Source: SZUA-229 sp041589175 | GTDB lineage: Bacteria; Pseudomonadota; Gammaproteobacteria; SZUA-229 | Length of the DNA stretch: 14,084 bases | Direction of reading: 5' to 3' | Assembly (NCBI GenBank): GCA_041589175.1 | Contig: JBFHWF010000064.1 | Coordinates: 1 to 14,084, forward strand | Part shown: positions 6,971 to 13,636 of the stretch, in pieces | How positions within the stretch are numbered: the stretch's first letter is position 1 | How the letters are laid out: every line of letters begins with the position of its first letter | Made by a program: the position numbers and the translations under genes | The notes under the pieces: generated by a model | Seen by the model: only the letters and a program-made list of their open reading frames with translations | Databases searched by the model: none | What the model was told of the DNA's origin: nothing

Positions 6971-8476
6971 ATGAATAAAGAAATTCTTTACGTTGTAGAT
7001 GCAGTTTCGAATGAAAAGGCAGTCGACAAGGAAATTATTTTCCAGGCGATAGAAGCTGCGTTAGCAACCGCCAGCCGTAAAAAGCAGGGTAAAGATATCG
7101 ATGTCCGTGTACAGATCGATCGTAAATCTGGTGATTACGAAACATTCCGTCGCTGGGAAGTGGCAGAAGAGCTGGAAGAAGGCGGCCTCGAGTTCCCACT
7201 GAAGCAGATTACGCTGGAAGCAGCACAGGTTGATCAGCCTGAGATCGAGCTTGGCGATTTTGTTGAAGAAGAAATCGAATCAGTCGAATTCGGCCGTATA
7301 GCTGCGCAAACCGCCAAACAGGTTATCGTGCAGAAGGTACGTGAAGCCGAACGCGCCCGTGTTGTTGAAGCCTTCCAGGACAAGGTGGGCGAATTAGTAA
7401 TGGGTACAGTGAAGCGTGTTGAACGTGGTAACGTGTATATCGATCTGGGCGATAATGTTGAAGCCTTTATTCCACGAGAAGACGTGATTCCCCGCGAGGC
7501 AGTACGCCCCGGTGATCGCCTGCGTGGTTATCTGAAAGAAGTGCGCTCCGAGTCACGTGGTCCTCAGCTATTTGTTAGCCGTACTGCACCAGAATTTCTG
7601 GTTGAGCTGTTCAAGCTGGAAGTACCTGAAGTGGGTCAGGGCCTGATCGAGATTATTTCCGGTGCCCGTGATCCCGGCTCACGTGCCAAGATCGCGGTTA
7701 AATCTAATGACCCACGCATGGACCCGGTGGGTGCCTGTGTGGGAATGCGTGGCTCACGTGTGCAATCCGTGTCCAATGAACTGGCGGGTGAGCGTGTTGA
7801 TATTATCCTGTGGGATGACAACCCTGCACAGTTCGTGATTAATGCGATGTCGCCAGCAGAAGTCGTATCGATCGTTGTTGATGAAGATACTCACTCCATG
7901 GACGTTGCCGTTGAAGAAGAAAAGCTCTCGCAGGCAATCGGTAAAGGCGGACAGAATATTCGCATGGCGAGTCAGCTGACCGGCTGGGACCTGAACATCA
8001 TGTCGACCAATGATATGGAAGAAAAATCAGAGGCCGAAGGTAAGGCTCTGGTTGAGCTGTTTATGGAGCAGCTGGATGTTGATGAAGAGGTTGCAGCCAT
8101 CCTGGTATCTGAAGGCTTCTCCAGCATCGAAGAAGTGGCCTATGTACCGGAAAGTGAATTCCTTAGTATTGAAGAGTTTGATGAAGAGATTGTTGCTGAA
8201 CTGCGTGGACGTGCACGTGATGCACTGCTGATGAAAGCAATCTCACAGGAAGAAGAAGTAGGTGAACCTGCAGAGGATTTACTGGAAATGGAAGGAATGG
8301 ACAAGGATCTAGCCCAGAAACTGGCTGCCAAAGGTATTTGCTGTATGGAAGACCTGGCCGAGCAGGCAGTTGATGAATTAATGGAAATCGATAATATGAC
8401 AGAAGAGCGTGCCAGCGCACTGATTATGACAGCCCGAGCACCCTGGTTTGAAAATCAGGAAGAAGCAAACCAGTAA
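6971..8476 (+). CDS. nusA: transcription termination/antitermination protein NusA
   Basis: RNA polymerase-binding factor that modulates pausing, termination and antitermination. The ATG at 6971 gives MNKEILYVVDAVSNEKAVDK, which lines up with the E. coli N terminus, and GGAG at 6961-6964 is well placed for it; a TTG at 6959 in the same frame is not needed. The product is 501 residues. Domains in order: RNAP-binding N-terminal domain (1-125), S1 (about 132-200, GTVKRVERGNVYIDLGDNVEAFIPRED), KH1 with GACVGMRGSRVQSV, KH2 with AIGKGGQNIRMASQLTG, then two acidic helix-hairpin-helix repeats (about 362-420 and 435-495). The second repeat ends ALIMTARAPWF, as in gammaproteobacterial NusA. Confidence 0.97.
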   Translation: MNKEILYVVDAVSNEKAVDKEIIFQAIEAALATASRKKQGKDIDVRVQIDRKSGDYETFRRWEVAEELEEGGLEFPLKQITLEAAQVDQPEIELGDFVEEEIESVEFGRIAAQTAKQVIVQKVREAERARVVEAFQDKVGELVMGTVKRVERGNVYIDLGDNVEAFIPREDVIPREAVRPGDRLRGYLKEVRSESRGPQLFVSRTAPEFLVELFKLEVPEVGQGLIEIISGARDPGSRAKIAVKSNDPRMDPVGACVGMRGSRVQSVSNELAGERVDIILWDDNPAQFVINAMSPAEVVSIVVDEDTHSMDVAVEEEKLSQAIGKGGQNIRMASQLTGWDLNIMSTNDMEEKSEAEGKALVELFMEQLDVDEEVAAILVSEGFSSIEEVAYVPESEFLSIEEFDEEIVAELRGRARDALLMKAISQEEEVGEPAEDLLEMEGMDKDLAQKLAAKGICCMEDLAEQAVDELMEIDNMTEERASALIMTARAPWFENQEEANQ

Positions 8477-8497
8477 TCGAGGGGGGAAATTACACCT

Positions 8498-11041
8498 ATG
8501 TCTAAAGTTACAGTCAAGCAGCTCTCAGAAGTCGTCGGCGCCCCTGTCGAACGTCTGCTGGAACAGCTTAAAGATGCCGGGATAGACGCGGATAATGGTG
8601 ATAGTGAAATCACCGATGAGCAAAAAGTTAAACTGCTGGACTACCTGCGTAGTAGTCATGGCAAGAAAACGGCTGCGTCCGGTGGAAAGAGCAAGATAAC
8701 GCTGAAGCGTAAAACCACATCCGAACTAAAGAGTACCGGAAGTAAAACCGTTAATGTTGAGGTTCGCAAAAAGCGTAGCATCACCAAACCGGTTGAGAAT
8801 GATAGTGATCAGCTACAAAAAGAAAAGGAAGAAATTCAGCGTCTGATGGCCGAGAAGGAAGCTCGTGAAGCTGAGCGCCAGCGTGCAGAAGAAGAAGCAA
8901 TTGCACGCTCCAAGGAAGCGGCCAAGAAGCGTGAAGAAGAAATTGCGCAGAAAGAAGCTGAAGATCAGGCCCGCGCAGAAGCTGAGCAGCAGGCTCGGGT
9001 TGAAGCAGAAGAAAAGGCCAAACAGGAAGCGGTTGAGGCTGAAGTTAAGGCAGAAGCCACAACAATTGTCGAAGAAAAATCCGATAAAAGTAAGGGTCGC
9101 AAGAAGAAGTCGCATAAGTCTGAAGAAGAACATGACAAGAGTGAGACTCGTTACGGTCGTAAGGAACTGCATGTTGCAACGGGTAAAGCTGGTGGTGGTC
9201 GTAAAAAACCAAATCGTAAAGCTGCAGCAGCAGAGAATGCTGCGGGTAAGCATGGCTTTGAAAAACCCGTCACCAAGATTGTTTACGACGTAGACGTGCC
9301 GGAAACCATCAAGGTTTCAGACCTTGCTGCAAAAATGTCCATGAAGTCTGCTGAACTCATCAAAGTTATGATGAAGAATGGTGTGATGGCTACGATTAAT
9401 CAGGTGATTGATCAGGACACTGCAATCCTAATGGTCGAAGAATGTGGCCATAACCCGGTGGCATCTTCGGCGGATGACCGTGAAAACAGTCTTCTGGCAT
9501 CTGCAGGTGAAGAGCTGCATGATGTTAAGGCGCGTCCTCCAGTTGTGACTATTATGGGTCACGTTGACCATGGTAAAACGTCTTTGCTGGATTACATTCG
9601 TGCATCCAAGGTTGCACATGGTGAAGCGGGTGGTATTACCCAGCACATTGGTGCATACCATGTTGAAACAGATAGAGGTGTAATCAGCTTCCTCGATACA
9701 CCTGGTCACGCTGCGTTCACTGCGATGCGTGCACGTGGTGCTCAGGCAACGGATATCGTAATCCTGGTTGTTGCCGCAGACGATGGTGTGATGCCGCAGA
9801 CGATCGAGGCGATTCAGCACTCCAAGGCAGCGGGTGTTCCATTGATCGTTGCAGTAAACAAGATCGACAAGGAAGAGGCTGATCCAGATCGCGTAAAGAC
9901 CGAACTGGGTAGCCATGAAGTTATTCCGGAAGACTGGGGCGGCGAAAATATTTTTGTAAACGTTTCGGCTAAAACTGGCCAGGGTGTTGATGAGTTACTG
10001 GATGCCGTTAGCCTGACTGCAGAAATCATGGAACTAGAAGCACCCGCAGAAGGGCCGGCACAGGGTATCGTGGTTGAAGCCTCGCTGGATAAAGGTCGTG
10101 GCGTAACGGCCACCGTACTGGTGCAGAAAGGCCGCCTGAAGAAAGGTGATATTCTGCTGGCCGGTCAGGAATATGGCCGTGTTCGAGCCATGTTTGATGA
10201 AAACGGGCAACAGATCGACGAGGCAGGCCCATCAATACCTGCTGTTGTATTAGGCCTGTCAGGTACTCCTGCGGCTGGTGATCAGATTCAGGTGATGGCT
10301 GACGAGAGAACAGCCCGAGAACTTGCAGTGGGTCGTACCCATAAAGAACGTGATATCAAGTTTGCTGCGCAGCAGCAGGCCAAGCTCGAATCACTGTTCA
10401 GCAATCTGGGTCAGGGTGAAGTGAAAATGCTTAACCTGCTCCTGAAAGCAGACGTTCAGGGTAGCCTGGAAGCGATTCGTGATGCACTACTGAAGATCGC
10501 CAAGGATAATGACGAAGTTGATGTTGCAATTATTGGCTCTGGTGTGGGTGGTATTAACGAAACTGATATCAGTCTCGCGGCCGCATCGAATGCAGTTGTG
10601 TTAGGCTTTAACGTGCGTGCAGATGCAACGGCACGGAAGTCGGCGGCTGAGCGCGGTGTTGATGTACGTTACTATAGCGTTATCTATGATCTCATCGACG
10701 AGGTTAAACAGGCGTTGACTGGTATGCTGGATGCAGTATTTAAGGAAGAGATCATTGGTCTGGCTGAAGTTAAGGATATCTTCAAGTCGCCTAAGTTTGG
10801 CCTGATTGCCGGTTCGATCGTCACCGAAGGTGTGATCAAACGTAGTCAGCCTATTCGTGTACTACGCGATAACGTGGTGATCTATGAAGGTGAACTGGAA
10901 TCCCTGCGTCGATTCAAAGATGCCGTGGAAGAAGTACGCAGTGGTACTGAATGTGGTATCGGTGTTAAGAACTACAACGATGTGAAAGTTGGAGACCAGA
11001 TCGAAGTCTTCGAACGAATCGAGGTAGAGCGTAGTTTATAA
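8498..11041 (+). CDS. infB: translation initiation factor IF-2
   Basis: GTPase that brings the initiator tRNA to the 30S subunit and promotes subunit joining; its substrate tRNA is encoded 2.4 kb upstream. The protein has 847 residues (E. coli 890). In order: an IF2_N module (1-50); a highly charged, probably coiled-coil linker rich in Glu/Lys/Ala (about 105-250); a second IF2_N module (about 257-318); and the G domain with G1 GHVDHGKT (354-361), G2 GGITQHIGAY, G3 DTPGH (400-404), G4 NKID (454-457) and G5 SAK (490-492). Two further beta-barrel domains and the fMet-tRNA-binding C terminus follow. A strong binding site, GAGGGGGG (8479-8486), precedes the ATG, 21 bases after nusA. Confidence 0.97.
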   Translation: MSKVTVKQLSEVVGAPVERLLEQLKDAGIDADNGDSEITDEQKVKLLDYLRSSHGKKTAASGGKSKITLKRKTTSELKSTGSKTVNVEVRKKRSITKPVENDSDQLQKEKEEIQRLMAEKEAREAERQRAEEEAIARSKEAAKKREEEIAQKEAEDQARAEAEQQARVEAEEKAKQEAVEAEVKAEATTIVEEKSDKSKGRKKKSHKSEEEHDKSETRYGRKELHVATGKAGGGRKKPNRKAAAAENAAGKHGFEKPVTKIVYDVDVPETIKVSDLAAKMSMKSAELIKVMMKNGVMATINQVIDQDTAILMVEECGHNPVASSADDRENSLLASAGEELHDVKARPPVVTIMGHVDHGKTSLLDYIRASKVAHGEAGGITQHIGAYHVETDRGVISFLDTPGHAAFTAMRARGAQATDIVILVVAADDGVMPQTIEAIQHSKAAGVPLIVAVNKIDKEEADPDRVKTELGSHEVIPEDWGGENIFVNVSAKTGQGVDELLDAVSLTAEIMELEAPAEGPAQGIVVEASLDKGRGVTATVLVQKGRLKKGDILLAGQEYGRVRAMFDENGQQIDEAGPSIPAVVLGLSGTPAAGDQIQVMADERTARELAVGRTHKERDIKFAAQQQAKLESLFSNLGQGEVKMLNLLLKADVQGSLEAIRDALLKIAKDNDEVDVAIIGSGVGGINETDISLAAASNAVVLGFNVRADATARKSAAERGVDVRYYSVIYDLIDEVKQALTGMLDAVFKEEIIGLAEVKDIFKSPKFGLIAGSIVTEGVIKRSQPIRVLRDNVVIYEGELESLRRFKDAVEEVRSGTECGIGVKNYNDVKVGDQIEVFERIEVERSL

Positions 11042-11052
11042 AAGCTGTTACC

Positions 11053-11130
11053 CGTCAATGAACGCGAATACACGCAATAATGGTGAGTTGATTAACTCCT
11101 TACATGAGTTTGCGTATATTCGCGTTGACG
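11053..11130 (+). repeat. long imperfect inverted repeat between infB and rbfA
   Basis: CGTCAA (11053-11058) plus CGCGAATACACGCAA (11063-11077) pair with the segment 11110-11130. There is one mismatch and one four-base bulge (TGAA). The loop contains a further perfect small hairpin, GAGTT-GATT-AACTC (11085-11098). No T-run follows, so it is not a terminator. The repeated CGCGAAT-type core resembles dispersed palindromic repeats, but no second copy is in this window. Confidence 0.7.
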
Positions 11131-11146
11131 TGCAGGAGGCACTAAT

Positions 11147-11170
11147 ATGGCGAGCACAGGATGTGCATGA
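11147..11170 (+). CDS. possible seven-codon leader ORF before rbfA
   Basis: ATG at 11147 opens a frame encoding MASTGCA, with a TGA at 11168. It is preceded by AGGAGG (11134-11139) at a seven-base spacing, the best ribosome binding site in the window. The site begins four bases after the long hairpin ends. rbfA, 42 bases further on, has no such site. It may be a regulatory leader peptide or the remnant of a lost small gene; the tiny size makes coding evidence impossible to judge. Confidence 0.35.
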   Translation: MASTGCA

Positions 11171-11212
11171 GCTATCATTTGCGAACACTGCTTACTTTTT
11201 TTAGTTTTCACT

Positions 11213-11578
11213 ATGCCTAAAGAATATTCCAGATCAGAGCGTATGGCAGAGCAGGTTCGTCGTGAACTTGCCGAGCTCGTGCGCGACGAAATAAAAGATC
11301 CCCGGGTAAAATGGATTTCGTTTACCGCGGTCAAAGTCAGCCGTGATCTTTCAAATGCGGTCGTTTACTTCACGACGCTAAATGATGATGACCGTGAGTA
11401 TTCTGTAGAAGCCTTAAATAAGGCCGCGGGCTTCCTGCGACATCAGCTCTCTCACCGTATTCGCTCCAGAATCGTGCCATCACTGAAATTTATTTATGAC
11501 GTCAGCATTGAGCGTGGGACATCCATGGAAACACTGATTGCAAAGGCTCGCGCCAGCGATAGCAATGCAGATGAATAA
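11213..11578 (+). CDS. rbfA: 30S ribosome-binding factor RbfA
   Basis: Single KH-type-fold protein that binds the 30S subunit near the 5' helix of 16S rRNA during late maturation and cold adaptation. Its 121 residues fit the family. The start MPKEYSRSERMAEQVRRELAELVRDEIKDPRV matches the usual N terminus. The AxG kink is visible in ALNKAAGFLRHQL, as is the typical end RIRSRIVPSLKFIYD followed by VSIERGTSMETLI. The ATG at 11213 is preceded by a U-rich stretch (seven T at about 11195-11201) and no purine-rich binding site, unusual for this operon. It lies 171 bases after infB, the widest gap in the cluster. Confidence 0.95.
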   Translation: MPKEYSRSERMAEQVRRELAELVRDEIKDPRVKWISFTAVKVSRDLSNAVVYFTTLNDDDREYSVEALNKAAGFLRHQLSHRIRSRIVPSLKFIYDVSIERGTSMETLIAKARASDSNADE

Positions 11579-11613
11579 CTTCCTGGTTGTTTAGTTCTGC
11601 AGGGTTCAACATC

Positions 11614-12525
11614 ATGGCAAAACGCAATAAAAAGGGGCGCCCGGTTAATGGCGTCGTACTCCTCGATAAACCCCTGAAGTTATCATCCAATCATGCCCTG
11701 CAAAGGGTTAAACGCATGTTTAATGCTAGCAAGGCGGGTCACACAGGATCACTTGATCCATTAGCGACAGGAATGTTGCCCATTTGTCTTGGCGAGGCAA
11801 CCAAGATCTCCGCGTTTTTACTCGACGCGGATAAAACCTATCGATTCAAATGTAAGCTCGGTGAAAAAACCACGACCGCTGATGCAGAGGGCGAGGTGAT
11901 AGAAACGCGCCCCTATGAGCATATTTCCATCGATGACATAAAGAAAGTCCTGCCGAATTTTACCGGTGATATCGAACAGGTACCCCCGATGTATTCCGCC
12001 TTGAAGAAAGATGGTCAGCGTCTTTATGACCTTGCACGGCAGGGCATCGAAGTTGAGCGAAAGTCGCGACCCGTTACTATCTTCTCCCTCGATTTTATCG
12101 CTTATGAAAACGGAGAACTCGAACTGGAAACCCGTTGTTCCAAGGGGACCTATGTGCGTACCCTGGCCGAGGATATCGGTGAACAGCTGGGCTGTGGTGC
12201 CTACGTCACTTACCTGCGTCGAACCTCTGTTGGACCGTACCAGTCCGATATGGTGGCACTCGAGCAACTTGAAACACTGGCAGAACAGGGTTTTGATGCA
12301 CTGGACAGTATTCTGCTTGAATGTGATAGCGGAATAACCGACTGGCCAAAAGTTGAACTGGATGCAGATAGTGCCTACTACATCAAGCTGGGTCAGGCCG
12401 TGCAGGTATCCGGTGCACCGCTAGACGGTATGGTGCGAATTTACGCACCGGAGGGTTTTATCGGTGTTGGTGTCATTGACGATGATGGTAAGGTGGCGCC
12501 TAAGCGGATGATGGTTAGTGCTTAG
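11614..12525 (+). CDS. truB: tRNA pseudouridine(55) synthase TruB
   Basis: Makes pseudouridine at position 55 in the T loop of tRNAs. Starting at the ATG at 11614 gives 303 residues beginning MAKRNKKGRPVNGVVLLDKP. This places the catalytic aspartate at D48 in AGHTGSLDPLATGMLP, the same number as in E. coli, which supports this start over an in-frame TTG at 11587. CAGGG lies about 12 bases upstream. Other family motifs are PPMYSALKKDGQRLYDLARQG, CSKGTYVRTLAEDIG and CGAYVTYLRR. A C-terminal PUA-like domain (about 245-303) ends GVIDDDGKVAPKRMM. It follows rbfA by 35 bases. It is the last gene of the cluster in this window; rpsO does not follow directly. Confidence 0.97.
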   Translation: MAKRNKKGRPVNGVVLLDKPLKLSSNHALQRVKRMFNASKAGHTGSLDPLATGMLPICLGEATKISAFLLDADKTYRFKCKLGEKTTTADAEGEVIETRPYEHISIDDIKKVLPNFTGDIEQVPPMYSALKKDGQRLYDLARQGIEVERKSRPVTIFSLDFIAYENGELELETRCSKGTYVRTLAEDIGEQLGCGAYVTYLRRTSVGPYQSDMVALEQLETLAEQGFDALDSILLECDSGITDWPKVELDADSAYYIKLGQAVQVSGAPLDGMVRIYAPEGFIGVGVIDDDGKVAPKRMMVSA

Positions 12526-12710
12526 CCTGGTTTTTCACTAGTTAGCACTGTCTTTGTTTTCAGTTTTGTTCAGGCTCTAGCTTTCAGCTGTTCAGTTAGC
12601 AGTAACCTGGGTTCTTCTTTGTTATCTCGGTATGTTCCTGGCTGGGGAGCCTTCATACTCTGTTATCCCAGCATGCTTTTAGCTGGAACCAGTGGCTTTT
12701 TTTGCGGTGT
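12526..12710. other. T-rich spacer after truB
   Basis: No gene is seen. The + strand is rich in T with runs of CAG/CTG-like words. It contains a degenerate tandem repeat (12618-12686). A run of seven T at about 12698-12704 follows the small stem CCAGC/GCTGG (12668-12672, 12682-12686) but is separated from it by about ten bases, so a terminator for truB is possible but not convincing. Confidence 0.4.
12618..12686. repeat. degenerate 28-base tandem repeat, period 41
   Basis: The segments 12618-12645 and 12659-12686 align without gaps over 28 bases with 20 matches. Both contain TGTTATC near the start and end in GCTGG. All eight differences are transitions. Read on the minus strand it has the look of the dispersed CTGG...GGAATGAC-type repeats common in proteobacteria, which is an impression rather than a match. 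Confidence 0.45.
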
Positions 12711-12782
12711 GAACTTGTGTTGTTGTGAGTAAGCTCTTATCCGAGGGGGAATTAGAATTCTGGCTTTTCGCCTTCATGGCGA

Positions 12783-12816
12783 GTTACTTCTTTTTCTATA
12801 GCAAAAAAGAAGTAAC
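12783..12816 (+). repeat. hairpin A, left arm
   Basis: GTTACTTCTTTTT pairs with AAAAAGAAGTAAC over about 13 pairs, and the loop contains the hexamer palindrome CTATAG. Its partner in the right arm is at 13334-13367. Confidence 0.8.
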
Positions 12817-12843
12817 CAAGAAAATGCCACTCCGTCACCCTTG

Positions 12844-12862
12844 CCCCATAAACAACATGGGG
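12844..12862 (+). repeat. hairpin B, left arm
   Basis: CCCCAT (12844-12849) pairs with ATGGGG (12857-12862) around AAACAAC. The right-arm counterpart (13283-13305) has a longer stem with a T-A pair where this one has C-G. Confidence 0.7.
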
Positions 12863-12966
12863 TTCCCGAAAATTGTCATGGGTTGTTTGATAGCTCATAG
12901 GAATCGTTGAGAGTCTGGTCTTCGTTGTCGGGTCGGTCTGATGCGCCGTCCTGGCTTATCAGCCCT

Positions 12967-12990
12967 CAAAATCACATCCATGTGATTTTG
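12967..12990 (+). repeat. hairpin C, left arm
   Basis: A perfect eleven-base inverted repeat, CAAAATCACAT (12967-12977) and ATGTGATTTTG (12980-12990), with only two bases between. In the right arm the equivalent stem (13154-13176) has different bases but is again self-complementary. Confidence 0.8.
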
Positions 12991-13153
12991 ACCCTACTTG
13001 TATACAATTTTCGGCAAGGGGTGAGGGAGACTGGTGCAAGAACCGCTTTCCCGAAGACAACAGCAGAAGGCGAAGGGAGCTATCCTGTGGCAGGCAGCTT
13101 CAGATACTTCGCAAATCCCCATCACACTTGCCAAAAATGCCCCGCCCAAGGGG

Positions 13154-13176
13154 CGATTTCACAGGACGTGAAATCG
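13154..13176 (+). repeat. hairpin C, right arm
   Basis: CGATTTCAC (13154-13162) and GTGAAATCG (13168-13176) form nine perfect pairs around AGGAC. It is preceded by a GCCCC/GGGGC stem in GCCCCGCCCAAGGGGC. Confidence 0.8.
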
Positions 13177-13282
13177 AGTGCTGATAAGCCATGGATGGCG
13201 CATCTGCACGACCCGGGAACGGAGCAACACTGTCACAGTAACTTAATACACTACCGCAGCTCTACCGACGCATTTTTGGGAA

Positions 13283-13305
13283 CCCTATCTGCTGTTTAGA
13301 TAGGG
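13283..13305 (+). repeat. hairpin B, right arm
   Basis: CCCTATCT (13283-13290) pairs perfectly with AGATAGGG (13298-13305) around GCTGTTT. Confidence 0.75.
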
Positions 13306-13333
13306 CAAGTGTGCTCGGGGCGGCACTCTTTTG

Positions 13334-13367
13334 GTTACTTTTCTGTTGCTGCAGACAGAAAAGTGAC
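13334..13367 (+). repeat. hairpin A, right arm
   Basis: GTTACTTTTCTGT pairs with ACAGAAAAGTGAC, with one G-T wobble. The loop region contains CTGCAG, where the left arm has CTATAG. Confidence 0.8.
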
Positions 13368-13439
13368 TCGCCAGGAAGGCGAAAAACCAAAACTCAAATT
13401 CCCCCTCGGATAAGAGCTTGCCCACAGCAATTCAAGCTC

Positions 13440-13560
13440 CAAGAAAACAGAGATCATAAAATTTGGGCCTGATCTAGTTTCCTTAAACTCTCATATAAAA
13501 AATCACCCATAAGCCCTCTTGATGGATAAATAGCCACTCGTCGGAACATAAGACAATGCT
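13440..13560. other. A/T-rich spacer
   Basis: No gene, repeat or RNA is recognised between the fold-back element and the downstream promoter. The last 20 bases or so are A/T-rich and could act as an upstream promoter element. Confidence 0.4.
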
Positions 13561-13571
13561 AATATTAATAG

Positions 13572-13600
13572 TTGACTATTTTGCTAGGTATTTATATATT
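13572..13600 (+). promoter_or_regulatory. sigma70 promoter of the last gene
   Basis: TTGACT (13572-13577) and TATATT (13595-13600) are separated by exactly 17 bases, both one mismatch or so from consensus. The predicted start, near 13607, leaves a leader of about 30 bases with CAGGAG (13623-13628) before the ATG. This indicates an independently transcribed, probably well-expressed gene. Confidence 0.75.
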
Positions 13601-13619
13601 AGAGAAACCTAATATATAA
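13592..13619 (+). promoter_or_regulatory. palindrome over the -10 and start site
   Basis: An eleven-base perfect inverted repeat, TTATATATTAG (13592-13602) and CTAATATATAA (13609-13619), with a six-base spacer. With a small bulge it extends to AGGT/ACCT. It covers the -10 hexamer and the expected transcription start, so it could be a repressor operator, or a hairpin at the mRNA 5' end near the ribosome binding site. The regulator is unknown. Confidence 0.55.
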
Positions 13620-13636
13620 CCTCAGGAGATAGTGAT

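Larger units (their letters stand above)
12711..13030 (+). repeat. left arm of the fold-back element
   Basis: Order of landmarks, all mirrored in the right arm: GAACTTG (12711-12717); the 23-base terminal match (12732-12754); a CGCC-GGCG hairpin in CGCCTTCATGGCG; hairpin A (12783-12816); CTTGCCCC leading into hairpin B (12844-12862); TTCCCGAAAAT; a CTGATGCGCC...GGCTTATCAGC block; hairpin C (12967-12990); and ATTTTCGGCAAG near 13004-13018. Confidence 0.75.
12711..13439. mobile_element. fold-back (giant palindrome) element, non-autonomous
   Basis: The left half (12711 to about 13030) and the right half (about 13116 to 13439) are imperfect inverted repeats of each other over more than 300 bases, leaving about 85 unmatched bases in the middle. 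The ends hold a perfect 23-base inverted match (12732-12754 and 13397-13419) starting AAGCTCTTATCC. Each arm contains three small hairpins at matching positions, and their stems differ between arms by compensatory changes. No transposase or other credible ORF is inside; two open frames (12725-12910, 12907-13299) follow the repeat and look non-coding. No flanking target duplication is obvious. A MITE-like or fold-back element moved in trans fits best; a structured RNA gene pair is the alternative. Confidence 0.7.
13116..13439 (-). repeat. right arm of the fold-back element
   Basis: Read on the minus strand it follows the left arm landmark by landmark: GAGCTTG, the 23-base terminal match, CGCCTTCCTGGCG, hairpin A, CTTGCCC with hairpin B, TTCCCAAAAAT, GGGTCG, CAGATGCGCC, GGCTTATCAGC, hairpin C and ATTTTTGGCAAG. 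Divergence from the left arm is moderate between the hairpins and smallest at the outer end and in these blocks. Confidence 0.75.

Noticed and set aside
6959..6973. TTG start for nusA giving four extra residues
   Set aside because: The ATG at 6971 matches the conserved N terminus and has GGAG at the right spacing; the TTG would overlap that site.
8813..9293. Alternative-frame ORFs on both strands over the charged linker of IF2
   Set aside because: They arise from the repetitive GAA/AAG/GCA codons of the coiled-coil linker and give low-complexity proteins.
11587..11616. TTG start for truB giving nine extra residues
   Set aside because: The ATG at 11614 gives the family N terminus and puts the catalytic Asp at position 48.
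12725..12910. Open frame of 61 codons in the left arm
   Set aside because: It runs through the terminal repeat and hairpins A and B; the protein is low in information and the frame is explained by the repeat.
12907..13299. Open frame of 130 codons with a TTG start inside the fold-back element
   Set aside because: It crosses the centre of the palindrome, has no ribosome binding site, and has a composition unlike the neighbouring genes. Such frames are expected by chance in inverted-repeat elements.
13568..13592. Resemblance of the -35 region to a type 1 IscR site (ATAGTTGACT...GGTAT)
   Set aside because: The left half fits, but the right half matches poorly and the total length is one base short; part of the fit is simply the -35 hexamer.
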